A stretch of DNA of 48,498 nt, from NCBI GenBank assembly GCA_045658985.1, contig JAZOWC010000056.1, positions 1-48,498 on the forward strand, in the 5' to 3' direction. This DNA comes from RGIG3513 sp045658985. GTDB taxonomy: Bacteria; Bacillota; Clostridia; Oscillospirales; Butyricicoccaceae. A model generated the notes under the pieces. The model searched no databases and was not told the DNA's origin. It saw only the letters and a list, made by a program, of their open reading frames with translations. The translations under genes were made by a program, and so were the position numbers. The first letter of the stretch is position 1, and each line of letters opens with the position of its first letter. Of the stretch, positions 6,968-15,770 are shown one piece after another.

Positions 6968-8815
6968 ATGCAGTACAGTGATTTTACAGACCTGATTTCT
7001 TCGGGTAAGAATATATTCCTCAGCGGTATAGGCGGCGTGTCAATGCGCGCTCTTGCGGGCCTGCTTATGGATATGGGCGCTTGTGTCAGCGGCTCGGACA
7101 GAGACGACAGTCCCGTGCTCGGCAGTCTGCGCAAGCAGGGAGCAGCCATCTACACCCCTCAGCGCGCCGAGAATATCGAGGGTGCGGCCCTCATAATCCG
7201 CACCGCCGCAGTCCACGACGATAATCCCGAGATCGTGGCTGCCCGCGCGGCAGGTATCCCCGTGATGGAGCGCAGCGAGGCTTGGGGACTGCTTATGCGT
7301 GAGTATGACCGCGCCGTATGCGTGGCTGGCACCCACGGCAAGACAACCACCACCGCCATGCTTGCCACTCTGGGTATGAGCGCAGGCCTCGACCCCACCG
7401 TAATGGTGGGCGGCGACCTGCCCGAAATATCGGGCACGCTGCGTATAGGCGGCAGGAACCTGATGGTTGCCGAAGCCTGCGAGTACAAGGACTCGTTTTT
7501 GCAGTTTTTCCCCACGGTTGCCATAATCCTCAACGTGGAGTTTGATCATCCCGACTATTTTGCCGATCTGGACGCGATCAAGGAGTCTTTCAGGCGCTTT
7601 GCTCTGCGTACTCCCGAGGACGGCACCGTGATAGTCTGCGGCGATGACAAAGACGCTCTCGACTCGGTCAGAGATGTGTCCAGACGCAAGCTGACCTTCG
7701 GTTTTTCGGAGGATTGCGACGTGCGCGGAGTCAATGTCCGTGAGGGCAAGAGCGCAGGCTGCGATATATATTACCGCGGCGAGTTCTGGGCAAAAATGGA
7801 GCTCTCCGTACCCGGCAGACACAACGTCAGCAATGCCCTTGCCTGCGCCGCGGCGGCAATAGCGCTGGGGATCGAGCCGGACAGCTACGCCCGAGGCATT
7901 GCCCGATACAGCGGCGTAGGCCGCCGTATGGAGCGTATGGGCAACATCAGCGGCGCTGAGATTTTTGATGACTACGCCCACCATCCCTCTGAAGTAGAGG
8001 CTACCCTCAAAATGGCCAAAAGCTGCACAGATGGCAAGGTGCTCTGCGTGTTCCAGCCTCATACCTACTCGCGTACAGCATCATTGCTTTCTGAGTTTGC
8101 ATCGGCTTTGTCCATTGCCGACAGAGTGATGATTTGTCCTGTTTATTCTGCCCGCGAGACCGACACACTGGGTGTATCGGCAGAGAGTCTGGCCGCGCTG
8201 ATCCCCGACGCGCTGACCGCGCAGGGGCTTGAGGACGCCGCCGAATGGGTGGTGGAAAACGCCTGCGCAGGTGATACCGTCATCACAATGGGCGCAGGCG
8301 ACGTATACAAGACCGCCCAGATCATAGCACAAAAGGGAGTTGAACGTATGCATATCATATCGGTGAGAGAAGAACCCGAGTACAAAGCCGCCGCTGTCAG
8401 ATACATTCAGCAGGTCTTTGGCACAGACAAGAACTCCAAAGTCTACGAAAACTGCATCTCCTACAGCCTGCATACCGACGCGCCTCTGCCTCATTGGTAT
8501 CTGCTGGAGGATGATGACAAGATCGTCGGCTGTGCAGGTCTGATAACCAACGATTTTATCAGCCGTCAGGACATCTGGCCGTGGATCTGCGCCGTGTATA
8601 TCACACCCGAATACCGAGGCAGAGCGCTGGGCGGCGTACTTCTGGACAAAGCCCGTGAGGATGCCGCAAAAGCCGGATTCAAGAAGGTCTATATAGCCAC
8701 CGCCCATATCGGCTACTACGAGAACTTCGGCTTCAAGCATATCGGTACAGGTTACCGTCCCTGGGGCGAAAGCTCAAGGATATACGAAGGCAGCACAAGC
8801 ATAGATAACAAATAA
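6968..8815 (+). CDS. murC: UDP-N-acetylmuramate--L-alanine ligase (MurC) fused to a GNAT acetyltransferase
   Basis: 615 residues. Residues 1 to about 456 are a complete MurC: SGIGGVSMRALAGLL (19-33), the ATP loop GTHGKTTTT (121-129), NVEFDHPDYF, and DDYAHHPSEV near 335-344. MurC adds L-alanine to UDP-MurNAc in cytoplasmic peptidoglycan precursor synthesis. From about 461 a GNAT domain follows, with the acetyl-CoA segment VYITPEYRGRALGGVLL near 542-558 and GYYENFGFKHIGTGY near the end. Normal MurC is about 450-460 residues, so this is an added domain. The junction holds a ribosome-site-like AAGGGAG (8333-8339) 8 bases before an in-frame ATG (8348), and a TGA (8341) one frame off: it looks like two formerly separate genes. 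Internal initiation could still make a free GNAT. The acetyltransferase substrate is unknown. Confidence 0.92.
   Translation: MQYSDFTDLISSGKNIFLSGIGGVSMRALAGLLMDMGACVSGSDRDDSPVLGSLRKQGAAIYTPQRAENIEGAALIIRTAAVHDDNPEIVAARAAGIPVMERSEAWGLLMREYDRAVCVAGTHGKTTTTAMLATLGMSAGLDPTVMVGGDLPEISGTLRIGGRNLMVAEACEYKDSFLQFFPTVAIILNVEFDHPDYFADLDAIKESFRRFALRTPEDGTVIVCGDDKDALDSVRDVSRRKLTFGFSEDCDVRGVNVREGKSAGCDIYYRGEFWAKMELSVPGRHNVSNALACAAAAIALGIEPDSYARGIARYSGVGRRMERMGNISGAEIFDDYAHHPSEVEATLKMAKSCTDGKVLCVFQPHTYSRTASLLSEFASALSIADRVMICPVYSARETDTLGVSAESLAALIPDALTAQGLEDAAEWVVENACAGDTVITMGAGDVYKTAQIIAQKGVERMHIISVREEPEYKAAAVRYIQQVFGTDKNSKVYENCISYSLHTDAPLPHWYLLEDDDKIVGCAGLITNDFISRQDIWPWICAVYITPEYRGRALGGVLLDKAREDAAKAGFKKVYIATAHIGYYENFGFKHIGTGYRPWGESSRIYEGSTSIDNK
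8333..8350 (+). promoter_or_regulatory. Internal ribosome-binding site at the MurC/GNAT junction
   Basis: AAGGGAG (8333-8339) stands 8 bases before an in-frame ATG (8348-8350, codon 461). A TGA at 8341 lies in another frame. It could allow separate translation of the GNAT part, or be a relic of an ancestral two-gene layout. Confidence 0.5.
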
Positions 8816-8820
8816 CAAAC

Positions 8821-8847
8821 AAGCCGTGCAGGTGTTCTGCACGGCTT
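8821..8847. terminator. Bidirectional terminator between murC-GNAT and the dehydrogenase
   Basis: AAGCCGTGCAG (8821-8831) pairs perfectly with CTGCACGGCTT (8837-8847). T-rich sequence follows on both strands, better on the minus strand. The two genes converge here. Confidence 0.85.
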
Positions 8848-8863
8848 GAATTATATTTGTCTG

Positions 8864-9829
8864 TCAGTATCCTTTGGCAAAATCTATCCGATGTTTTAGA
8901 GGTGTGCCCTCTTTATCGCGGCGAAGATTGTCGACAAAGATGTTTATGATCTTGCGCCGTGTCAGGTCGTTTTCGCCCCAGCTGATGCCGGATACGTGGG
9001 GTGTGAGTATCACGTTGTCCATATTCCGCAGAGGATGACCACAGGGGAGAGGCTCGGGATCGGTCACGTCCAGCACCGCGCCGCCCAGCTGTTTTGCCTG
9101 CAAAGCCTCTGTCAGCGCCTCTGTATCTATGACAAAACCGCGGCCCACGTTGGCAACGATGGCATGCACGGGGATCATACCAATGCGCTCGCTATTCAGT
9201 AGCTTCTTTGTCTCGGGTGTGCCGGGCAGAGTGCTGATGACCATATCGGCCTTTTTGAGCTGCTCGTTCAGCTCGGATGTAGTATAGCACTCGTCATAAT
9301 ACTCGGCACTCTCACGCTTGCTTCTGCCGATGCCCACGGTGACGGCACCGAAAGCCTTCAGCTTTCTCGCGGTGTGTGTGCCGATGTCGCCCATACCCAA
9401 AATCAGCGCGCGCTTGCCCTCTATGGAGTCGTCGCCGCTGAGCAGCTGCCAGCCGCCCTGCTGCAGCTGTGCGCGGTATGCGCGCAGGTTCTTGTATAGC
9501 GCCAGCAGACCTGCCATAATATGCTCGGAGATCACGCCGCCGAATGCACCCGACGCGCTGGTCAGTGTTACGCCGCCGGGGTAGTCGGGGGAGGAGGTGT
9601 ACTTGTTTGCGCCCGCCCATGTCATCTGCACCCAGCGCAGGTTTTTCAGCGCGTTGACGGTACTAACCTCCGGCTCACCGAAGATTATCTCCACCTCCTG
9701 CGCGTGTTCACTGCGCACAAGCTCCTGCTCATCTCCAAAAAACAGAACCTTATCGTCTGCCTCTGCCGCAGACAGGATCATGGCTTTTTCCTGCTCTTTG
9801 CAGTCTTTGAGTATAGCAATTTTTCTCAT
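8864..9829 (-). CDS. D-isomer-specific 2-hydroxyacid dehydrogenase
   Basis: 321 residues from the ATG at 9829, chosen because MRKIAILKD is a family-like start with GGTGA upstream; the longer frame to 9919 would add 30 unlikely residues. It has the NAD-binding loop LGMGDIGTHTARKL in the middle and the three catalytic positions: Arg in ANVGRGFVID, Glu in DVTDPEPLP, and His in LTPHVSG. Such enzymes reduce 2-keto acids to D-2-hydroxyacids with NAD(P)H in the cytoplasm. Overall it resembles the GhrA/phosphoglycerate-dehydrogenase-like group, but the substrate cannot be set. It stands alone, between two terminators. Confidence 0.9.
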   Translation of the reverse strand: MRKIAILKDCKEQEKAMILSAAEADDKVLFFGDEQELVRSEHAQEVEIIFGEPEVSTVNALKNLRWVQMTWAGANKYTSSPDYPGGVTLTSASGAFGGVISEHIMAGLLALYKNLRAYRAQLQQGGWQLLSGDDSIEGKRALILGMGDIGTHTARKLKAFGAVTVGIGRSKRESAEYYDECYTTSELNEQLKKADMVISTLPGTPETKKLLNSERIGMIPVHAIVANVGRGFVIDTEALTEALQAKQLGGAVLDVTDPEPLPCGHPLRNMDNVILTPHVSGISWGENDLTRRKIINIFVDNLRRDKEGTPLKHRIDFAKGY

Positions 9830-9917
9830 TGTTATCACCGCTTTGTCTGTAATGAGTACATTATAAGCCATAACCCACTTTTTGTAAACGGCAAAGCTGC
9901 CCCAAACGGTCGGGCAC

Positions 9918-9952
9918 AAAAAAACTCCGTATGATCGCTCATACGGAGTTTT
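9918..9952 (-). terminator. Terminator of the parvulin gene
   Basis: Perfect 14-bp stem AAAACTCCGTATGA (9921-9934) with TCATACGGAGTTTT (9939-9952), tetraloop TCGC, then seven T on the minus strand. Confidence 0.92.
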
Positions 9953-9970
9953 GAAGTTTGATTTGACTTA

Positions 9971-11521
9971 TCAGGAGAACATCAGCATTGTGCCCAGATC
10001 ATAGGTCTCGACTGCCATATCCTTGGTCTGCTCGTTGTAGTACTCGTTGTATTCCTCAACGGACAGAGCCTCGCGGATCTGAGCCTCATACTGCACAAGA
10101 CCCTCGCCTACAAAGTACATGATGTGGTAGCCGTAGTCATTGCTCTTGATGATGTCGGTATCGCCTGCCTTGCGGCTCTCATCGAAGCACCATGTATCGA
10201 AAGCTTCGACCATATCGCCCTGTGCAACGTTCTCATACAGACCGCCCTCGGTTGCGCTGCCGGGATCCTCGGTGTACTTCTTTGCCAGCAGTGCAAAGCT
10301 TTCTTCGGTAGCGGCGCCGTTCTTCCACTCGGTGTAGATGCGCTCAGCCTCAGCCTTGGCATCTGCGTTGGCCTTTTCGATCTCAGCCTTCTGCTCAGCG
10401 GTGGCATCGGAGGGGATAGCCTGAGTGTTGATGAGGATGTGACGTACGTTGATAGTATCAACCTCGGGCAGGTAGCGTCTGTTGTACATAATAACGATGA
10501 ACTGGCTGTTGTCGGGATCGGCCAGAACGTCCTTGAAGCCCTGAACGTTGTTGCCCTCGGTGGACAGCCACTTGCCGATGAGAGACTCGATGTCGGATGC
10601 GGTGTAGGTGGTCAGAGCGGTGGTGAACTCCTTGTCGTTGTCCTGCTCATCCCAGTACTTCTTTGCAACGGTCTCAAAGTTCTCCATTGTGACCTCTTTG
10701 TAGATGGAGTTGGCCAGATTCTGTGCGTCTGCGCGTGCGTCATCGGTCATCTTGGTGGCTTCTTCGGTGCTCTTGGGCTGACCTGCGGGAACAGACTGAC
10801 CCTCGGCAGGAGCCTTGTAGGTGTAGGTGGTGTAGGGAACCTTGATTGCATAGTACTCATGCATATCGTAGGTGTTCTTGTTCTTTTCGTAGTATGCCTG
10901 GACCTCGTCGGCGGTGATGCCGTCGTAGTAACCCTCGGTCAGGTACTCATAGTATGCGTTGGCATACTCGGAGAGCAGGGCGGTCTTTTCCAGATCCTTG
11001 AGAGAGGTGCCCTTGCCGTATGCGTTCTTCAGGTACTTCTTGACCGAGATGCCTTCTTCTTCGGCAGCGGCCTTGACGTTTTCGATATAAGCAGCTACGT
11101 TCTCTTCGGCGTTGGGAGCTGTAAAGCCGGCCTTCTCACCCAGAATTTTCAGAGTCAGAACATTAGAAGCCTGAGTAAAGCCCTGATTTACAAAATACTG
11201 GCCCCAGGTCATGGTGTTGTCGAGGAGACAGACCTGAGAGTCGATGGTGGACAGATCATAGCCGTACATCTCGAGAATATAACCGTACTGATAGAGGTAG
11301 CTGTTGCGTGCATCGTTGTAGAAGATACGCAGATCCATAGCGGAGAGCTTCTCGCCGTCAATTCTGACAGCCTTTGCGGCTCTGTGTACGACACCTGTGG
11401 TGTAGCGGAGTGCGGAGAATGCCAGCACAGCCACAAAAACAGCGATAAACGCGATAACGCCTATCTTGATGAGGATGGACTTGGTGCTGCTTTTGGGAGC
11501 GGCAGTTGTTGTCTTAGCCAT
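9971..11521 (-). CDS. Membrane-anchored parvulin-type peptidyl-prolyl isomerase (PrsA/SurA-like)
   Basis: 516 residues from the ATG at 11521, which follows AAGGAAGG; the frame opens ten residues earlier without a ribosome site. A short Lys/Thr-rich cytoplasmic tail precedes one transmembrane segment (about 17-38), putting the rest outside. The long middle (about 45-350) is a SurA-N-like chaperone region. A rotamase domain lies at about 355-470, beginning INVRHILINTQ and including EGGLYENVAQGDMVEAFD and DYGYHIMYF. It probably helps secreted proteins fold, as PrsA does, but is anchored by a helix rather than a lipid. Monocistronic, with a strong terminator. Confidence 0.9.
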   Translation of the reverse strand: MAKTTTAAPKSSTKSILIKIGVIAFIAVFVAVLAFSALRYTTGVVHRAAKAVRIDGEKLSAMDLRIFYNDARNSYLYQYGYILEMYGYDLSTIDSQVCLLDNTMTWGQYFVNQGFTQASNVLTLKILGEKAGFTAPNAEENVAAYIENVKAAAEEEGISVKKYLKNAYGKGTSLKDLEKTALLSEYANAYYEYLTEGYYDGITADEVQAYYEKNKNTYDMHEYYAIKVPYTTYTYKAPAEGQSVPAGQPKSTEEATKMTDDARADAQNLANSIYKEVTMENFETVAKKYWDEQDNDKEFTTALTTYTASDIESLIGKWLSTEGNNVQGFKDVLADPDNSQFIVIMYNRRYLPEVDTINVRHILINTQAIPSDATAEQKAEIEKANADAKAEAERIYTEWKNGAATEESFALLAKKYTEDPGSATEGGLYENVAQGDMVEAFDTWCFDESRKAGDTDIIKSNDYGYHIMYFVGEGLVQYEAQIREALSVEEYNEYYNEQTKDMAVETYDLGTMLMFS

Positions 11522-11677
11522 TGTTTTAACCTTCCTTGTACAAATTGTCAAACACTATTATATAGTATTACGCCCGTACAGTTGTTACGAACATATAAAT
11601 TATCCATTATTTAATGGGATATGTCAATCTTTTTTATCAATTATTTCAAAAAATCCTGTAAAAATCAAAAAAAAAGA

Positions 11678-11706
11678 TTGCATTTTTGAGCTTGTTGTGA
11701 TATGAT
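11678..11706 (+). promoter_or_regulatory. rpmE promoter
   Basis: TTGCAT (11678-11683), 17 bases, TATGAT (11701-11706), 39 bases before the rpmE start. Confidence 0.7.
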
Positions 11707-11745
11707 GGCTTTTGTCAGACAGTATAATTGTGCGAGGTGAAAAAG

Positions 11746-11949
11746 ATGAAAGAGGGAATCCATCCCCAGTACAAGACCACTACAGTCAAGTGCGCATGCG
11801 GCAATGAATTTCAGGTAGGCTCCACCAAGGAGAACATCCGCGTTGAAATATGCAGCAATTGCCATCCTTTCTACACTGGCAAGCAGAAGCTGGTCGATAC
11901 CGGCGGACGTGTTGACAGATTCAAGAAGCGCTTCAACATGGACAAGTAA
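11746..11949 (+). CDS. rpmE: 50S ribosomal protein L31 (zinc-binding form)
   Basis: 67 residues from the ATG at 11746, preceded by GAGGTG; the frame extends six residues further but that start would swallow the ribosome site. It begins MKEGIHPQYKTTTVKCACG and has the four zinc cysteines C16, C18, C36 and C39, so it is the C+ type that stores zinc, rather than the zinc-free YtjA/L31B form. It bridges the ribosomal subunits. Terminator follows at 11961. Confidence 0.97.
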   Translation: MKEGIHPQYKTTTVKCACGNEFQVGSTKENIRVEICSNCHPFYTGKQKLVDTGGRVDRFKKRFNMDK

Positions 11950-11960
11950 GTCAAAAACTC

Positions 11961-11988
11961 AGGACGGATATTTCCGTCCTGTTTTTTG
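11961..11988 (+). terminator. rpmE terminator
   Basis: AGGACGGA (11961-11968) with TCCGTCCT (11973-11980), then GTTTTTTG. The downstream gene begins only 26 bases later, so it depends on read-through or its own promoter. Confidence 0.85.
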
Positions 11989-12006
11989 TTTTGGGAGAGA
12001 TCGGAT

Positions 12007-12324
12007 ATGTGGGTATATTCTGTAATAATGCTTATCGTGGCGGCGGGGCTCATTGCCGTAGGCGCTGCGACATACGGCGGCAGGACCGAACTGATACACA
12101 GCTATCATCAAAAACGCGTCACCGACAAAGCCGCCTACGGCAGGGCCATGGGCAGGGGACTCATCGTTATGGGCGTGTTTTTCACCGCATCCGGCGTGTT
12201 CCCTCTGTTTTTCCGCGGTGAGAGGGTAATGCAGTGGGCTATGTGCGCTGTGGCAGTGGGACTGGCGGCAGGACTCGCGCTTATCATACGCGCGCAGATC
12301 AAATACAACAAGGGCATCTTCTGA
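12007..12324 (+). CDS. Small membrane protein, DUF3784-like
   Basis: 105 residues from the ATG at 12007 (MWVYSVIML), preceded by GGGAG; upstream in-frame TTG starts fall in the rpmE terminator tail. Three hydrophobic segments (about 3-22, 50-68, 76-95) flank a cytoplasmic-type segment LIHSYHQKRVTDKAAYGRAMG that resembles the conserved core of DUF3784 proteins common in Firmicutes. Function unknown. It is followed after 10 bases by a P-loop gene, so they are probably co-transcribed. Confidence 0.78.
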   Translation: MWVYSVIMLIVAAGLIAVGAATYGGRTELIHSYHQKRVTDKAAYGRAMGRGLIVMGVFFTASGVFPLFFRGERVMQWAMCAVAVGLAAGLALIIRAQIKYNKGIF

Positions 12325-12334
12325 GGTAATACCT

Positions 12335-12841
12335 ATGATAATACTGATATCGGGCGCATCCCACACGGGCAAAACCGCCCTTGCCCAAAAACTTCTGGAG
12401 CGGCATCATTATCCCTATCTGTCCATAGATCACCTCAAAATGGGCCTTATCCGCAGCGGCATGACCGACCTGACACCCCTCAGCGCCGACGGAGAGCTGA
12501 CAGACTATCTGTGGCCCGTGGTGCGTGAGATGATCAAGACCGCCGTGGAAAACTCCCAGAACCTCATCGTCGAGGGCTGCTATATACCATTTGACTGGCA
12601 GAAGGATTTTGACGCACGTTACCTCAGCCATATCAAATATTACTGCCTGGTAATGAGCGAAAAATATATCCGCACCCACTTTGCCGATATCAGGCAATAC
12701 GCCAACGTCATAGAAAACCGTCTGTGTGACGATCTGACACTTGAGCAGGCCATCTTTGACAACGCAAGGATGCATAACGGCGCTCTGGAGCACGGCCTCA
12801 ATATCCTGCTTATAGACGACAAATACGATATAGAGATATAA
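12335..12841 (+). CDS. P-loop small-molecule kinase-like ATPase
   Basis: 168 residues. Walker A is GASHTGKT (7-14), followed by a kinase-like LSIDHLKMGLI segment and a DIRQYANVIENR region that resembles the lid of adenylate/2-phosphoglycerate kinase-like enzymes. It probably phosphorylates a small molecule in the cytoplasm; the substrate is not evident. Coupled to the upstream small membrane gene, with TGAGGT overlapping that stop codon. Confidence 0.8.
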   Translation: MIILISGASHTGKTALAQKLLERHHYPYLSIDHLKMGLIRSGMTDLTPLSADGELTDYLWPVVREMIKTAVENSQNLIVEGCYIPFDWQKDFDARYLSHIKYYCLVMSEKYIRTHFADIRQYANVIENRLCDDLTLEQAIFDNARMHNGALEHGLNILLIDDKYDIEI

Positions 12842-12842
12842 A

Positions 12843-12875
12843 AAATACCGCAGAGCATTCGTCTCTGCGGTATTT
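12843..12875. terminator. Bidirectional terminator between the P-loop gene and trmL
   Basis: 13-bp perfect stem AAATACCGCAGAG (12843-12855) with CTCTGCGGTATTT (12863-12875). The T-rich tail is better on the minus strand. Confidence 0.75.
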
Positions 12876-12935
12876 GCCGTTGTATGGTGCGACGCAGGCA
12901 ATAAGCGCGTTTGCCCGACTTGAGCAACCTGCCGC

Positions 12936-13427
12936 TCAGTCCTCCCGTCCGGTCAGCTGACCCGAGCTTTCCAGCCCCTCAAAGCCGTTTTGCCGCAGCG
13001 CCTCAAACAGCGCCAGAGCCACCGTATTGGACAGATTGAGACTGCGCGCCCAGGGTAGCATAGGTATGCGCACCGCGTGGGCGTAATTTGCGCGGAGCAG
13101 CCGCTCGGGCAGTCCGGCAGTCTCCCGCCCAAACATGAGAAAATCCCCGGGGCGGTATTGTACGTCGCAATAGTTCCTGTCAGCCTTGGTGGTAAAATAG
13201 TATATATTGGCATCGGGATTGGCATCAAAAAACGCCTGCTCATCATCGTACTCGCTGAGTATAAGCTTGGGCCAATAATCCAGTCCGGCGCGGCGCACGG
13301 TGCGCTCGGACAGCTCAAAGCCGTAGGGTTTTATCAGATGCAGAGCCGTGCCCGTAACGGCGCAGGTGCGGGAGATATTGCCGGTATTCTGGGGGATTTC
13401 GGGCTGATGAAGAACGATATTGAACAT
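12936..13427 (-). CDS. trmL: tRNA (cytidine(34)-2'-O)-methyltransferase
   Basis: 163 residues, SPOUT-knot methyltransferase of the TrmL/YibK type. It opens MFNIVLHQPEIPQNTGNI and includes RRAGLDYW, FGRETAGLP and the AdoMet-binding knot SLNLSNTVALALFE near the C-terminus. It methylates the wobble nucleotide of leucine tRNAs in Escherichia coli. Length is normal. It starts after AAAGGAGG and has its own promoter (13466-13494), divergent from gdhA. Confidence 0.93.
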   Translation of the reverse strand: MFNIVLHQPEIPQNTGNISRTCAVTGTALHLIKPYGFELSERTVRRAGLDYWPKLILSEYDDEQAFFDANPDANIYYFTTKADRNYCDVQYRPGDFLMFGRETAGLPERLLRANYAHAVRIPMLPWARSLNLSNTVALALFEALRQNGFEGLESSGQLTGRED

Positions 13428-13465
13428 GTCCCGTCCTCCTTTTTGGTTAGTTTTTTGTTAAGTAG

Positions 13466-13494
13466 ATTATACTATCCCGTAATATCTTTTGCAA
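13466..13494 (-). promoter_or_regulatory. trmL promoter
   Basis: Minus strand TTGCAA (13489-13494), 17 bases, TATAAT (13466-13471). Confidence 0.72.
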
Positions 13495-13539
13495 CGATGT
13501 TTTTTGCAAGAAATTTATTGAAAAAAATCAAAAAAAGAC

Positions 13540-13568
13540 TTGCAAAATAAAAGCAATGGTGCTAATAT
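13540..13568 (+). promoter_or_regulatory. gdhA promoter
   Basis: TTGCAA (13540-13545), 17 bases, TAATAT (13563-13568), giving a leader of about 65 bases. A second TATAAT at 13599-13604 lacks a -35. The rest of the 13428-13638 gap is AT-rich with no other clear feature. Confidence 0.6.
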
Positions 13569-13638
13569 TGGTTTTAATCTTTTTATTTTTTAGAAGATAT
13601 AATAAGTATTAGAAAAATCATATAGGAGGCGCGTTTTT

Positions 13639-14991
13639 ATGAACAGCTATGTTCAGAGCGTAATCGAAAAAGTCAAAGAAAAACACGGCAGCGAGCCTGA
13701 ATTCGTTCAGACTGTAGAAGAGGTATTTTCGTCCATAGTGCCTATCATAGATAAGCATCCCGAGTACGTCAAATATGACCTGCTCAACCGTATGGTCGAA
13801 CCCGAGCGTATGTTTACCTTCCACGTGGTCTGGATGGACGACAACGGCAACTATCACACCAATATCGGTTACCGCTGCCAGTTCAACGGCGCCATCGGCC
13901 CCTACAAGGGCGGCCTGCGTTTCCAGAAGAACGTCAACCCCAGCATCATCAAGTTCCTCGGCTTTGAGCAGACCTTCAAGAATGCTCTCACCGGCCTGCC
14001 CATCGGCGGCGCAAAGGGCGGCTCCGACTTTGATCCCGCAGGCAAGTCCGATGCAGAGATCCTGCGCTTCTGCCAGAGCTTTATGACCGCTCTGTACCGC
14101 TACATCGGCCCCGATATCGACGTTCCCGCAGGCGATATGGGTGTCGGCGGCAGAGAGATCGGCTACCTGTTCGGCCAGTACCGCCGTCTGACCGGCGCAT
14201 GGAAGAACGGCGTTATGACCGGCAAGGGTCTGGCATCCGGCGGCTCGCTGATCCGTCCCGAAGCTACCGGCTACGGCGCTGTTTACTACCTCTGTGAGGT
14301 TCTCGCACACGAGAACGATACCATCGAGGGCAAGCGTATCGCAGTTTCCGGCTACGGCAACGTGGCATGGGGTATCATGAAGAAGGCCGCCGAACTGGGC
14401 GCCAAGGTCACCTATATGGCAGGTCCCGACGGTTACGTTCACGATCCCGACGGCATCAACACCGAGGAGAAGCTTAACTTCATCCTCGAGATGCGCGCCA
14501 AAGATCCCATGCACTGCAAGCCCTATGCCGAAAAGTTCGGCTGTGAGTTCGTCCCCGGCACCAAGCATTGGGGCGCCAAGGACGTAGACGTTGTTATGCC
14601 TGCAGCTCTGCAGAACGACGTCACAATGGAATGGGCAGAGAAGATCGCCGTATCGGGCGCCAAGTACTATATCGAGGTCGCCAATATGCCCACCACCAAC
14701 GACGCTCTCAACTATCTGCGCGAGCAGAAGCATATGATCGTCGCTCCCTCCAAGGCTGTCAACGCAGGCGGCGTCGGCGTTTCGGCTCTTGAGATGTCCC
14801 AGAACTCCGAGCGTCTTGTCTGGACTGCAGAGGAGGTCGATCAGCATCTGCGCAAGATGATGATCGAGATCCACAGAGCATCGGCCGAAGCAGCAGAGGA
14901 ATACGGTCTCGGCTACGATCTGGTAGCAGGCGCAAACCTTGCAGGCTTCAAAAAGGTCGCAGAAGCTATGATGGAGCAGGGACCCTTCTAA
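13639..14991 (+). CDS. gdhA: NADP-specific glutamate dehydrogenase
   Basis: 450 residues, hexameric small-subunit type. Substrate lysines K90 (GPYKGGLRF), K114 and K126 (PIGGAKGG) align two positions off K92/K116/K128 of the Escherichia coli enzyme. PAGDMGVGGREIGYL and the Rossmann loop SGYGNVAWG are present. The family normally reductively aminates 2-oxoglutarate with NADPH, the high-ammonium route to glutamate; cofactor choice is inferred from family. It starts after TAGGAGG. Together with the glnN gene at 31.3 kb it covers ammonium assimilation. Confidence 0.96.
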   Translation: MNSYVQSVIEKVKEKHGSEPEFVQTVEEVFSSIVPIIDKHPEYVKYDLLNRMVEPERMFTFHVVWMDDNGNYHTNIGYRCQFNGAIGPYKGGLRFQKNVNPSIIKFLGFEQTFKNALTGLPIGGAKGGSDFDPAGKSDAEILRFCQSFMTALYRYIGPDIDVPAGDMGVGGREIGYLFGQYRRLTGAWKNGVMTGKGLASGGSLIRPEATGYGAVYYLCEVLAHENDTIEGKRIAVSGYGNVAWGIMKKAAELGAKVTYMAGPDGYVHDPDGINTEEKLNFILEMRAKDPMHCKPYAEKFGCEFVPGTKHWGAKDVDVVMPAALQNDVTMEWAEKIAVSGAKYYIEVANMPTTNDALNYLREQKHMIVAPSKAVNAGGVGVSALEMSQNSERLVWTAEEVDQHLRKMMIEIHRASAEAAEEYGLGYDLVAGANLAGFKKVAEAMMEQGPF

Positions 14992-15003
14992 TAACCCAAA
15001 AAC

Positions 15004-15040
15004 AAAATCTCTCACGGTCATCCGTGAGAGATTTTTTGTT
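15004..15040. terminator. gdhA terminator, shared with the converging phosphatase gene
   Basis: 14-bp perfect stem AAAATCTCTCACGG (15004-15017) with CCGTGAGAGATTTT (15022-15035), then TTGTT on the plus strand and TTTTGTT on the minus strand. Confidence 0.9.
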
Positions 15041-15743
15041 ATATATAGAATTCTTTCATATCGTCCAGACGCAGCAGGGCAGGAGAGCCGCCGCAGGCAG
15101 CGCCCGTGTCAATGCATATCCAGCCGTCGGCGTGCAGGATCTTGCCTCGGTATTCTTCACCGAAATACTCTGTGGGCGTGTGTCCAAGTACCACCGTAGC
15201 ATCATCGTAATACCTCGTCTGCAGGGTGGGGCGGGCCCATATCAGCTCGTCGGGGGAGTAGTCGTCGAGGGATTTTTTGTCTTCAAAGTTCTCTATTCCC
15301 GCGTGTACCAGCACAAACCGCCGTGCGCCAACCTCTATCTCCTCGTACAGGGGCGCATCCTTGAGGTAGTCGAGGATACCCTCCAGTATGTCGGGTACTT
15401 CTTTTGAGAGTGTACGCAGGCCGCTCAGGGTTGGCTGTGCGCCGTTTTGCAGCCACGCGGACAGCAGCTGAAGCTTTTTTGTGTCCAGTCGGCTCAAACT
15501 ATCGTCGGTGACGGTCTCAAACACAAACTCGCAGGCAAGCATCATAGCCTCGTGATTGCCGAGTATGAGCTGCACGTTGGGCTGCTGACTGATCCACCGC
15601 AAAAGCTCCACCCCGTGCTCGCCGCGGTCTATAACGTCACCCAGCACAAACAAAAAATCCCGCTCTCCAAACCCTGCCTTGTCCAGAAGCTCCAGAAATC
15701 CGCTGAGAGGATAGCCGTGCAGGTCGGATGTTACGTATATCAA
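15039..15743 (-). CDS. Metallophosphoesterase (PPP/ApaH/PrpE-like)
   Basis: 234 residues. Metal and catalytic motifs of the PPP superfamily are all visible: DLHG (7-10), GDVIDRG (35-41), GNHE (62-65), LVHAG and GHTPT near the C-terminal half. These enzymes dephosphorylate proteins or split diadenosine tetraphosphate; this one most resembles the bacterial ApaH/PrpE-like group. The start is TTG at 15743, seven bases after GGGAGG; a nearby ATG is out of frame. A hairpin (15771-15793) lies between the promoter and the start. Confidence 0.88.
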   Translation of the reverse strand: MIYVTSDLHGYPLSGFLELLDKAGFGERDFLFVLGDVIDRGEHGVELLRWISQQPNVQLILGNHEAMMLACEFVFETVTDDSLSRLDTKKLQLLSAWLQNGAQPTLSGLRTLSKEVPDILEGILDYLKDAPLYEEIEVGARRFVLVHAGIENFEDKKSLDDYSPDELIWARPTLQTRYYDDATVVLGHTPTEYFGEEYRGKILHADGWICIDTGAACGGSPALLRLDDMKEFYI

Positions 15744-15770
15744 ATCATTACCTCCCTGTCAAACAAATAT

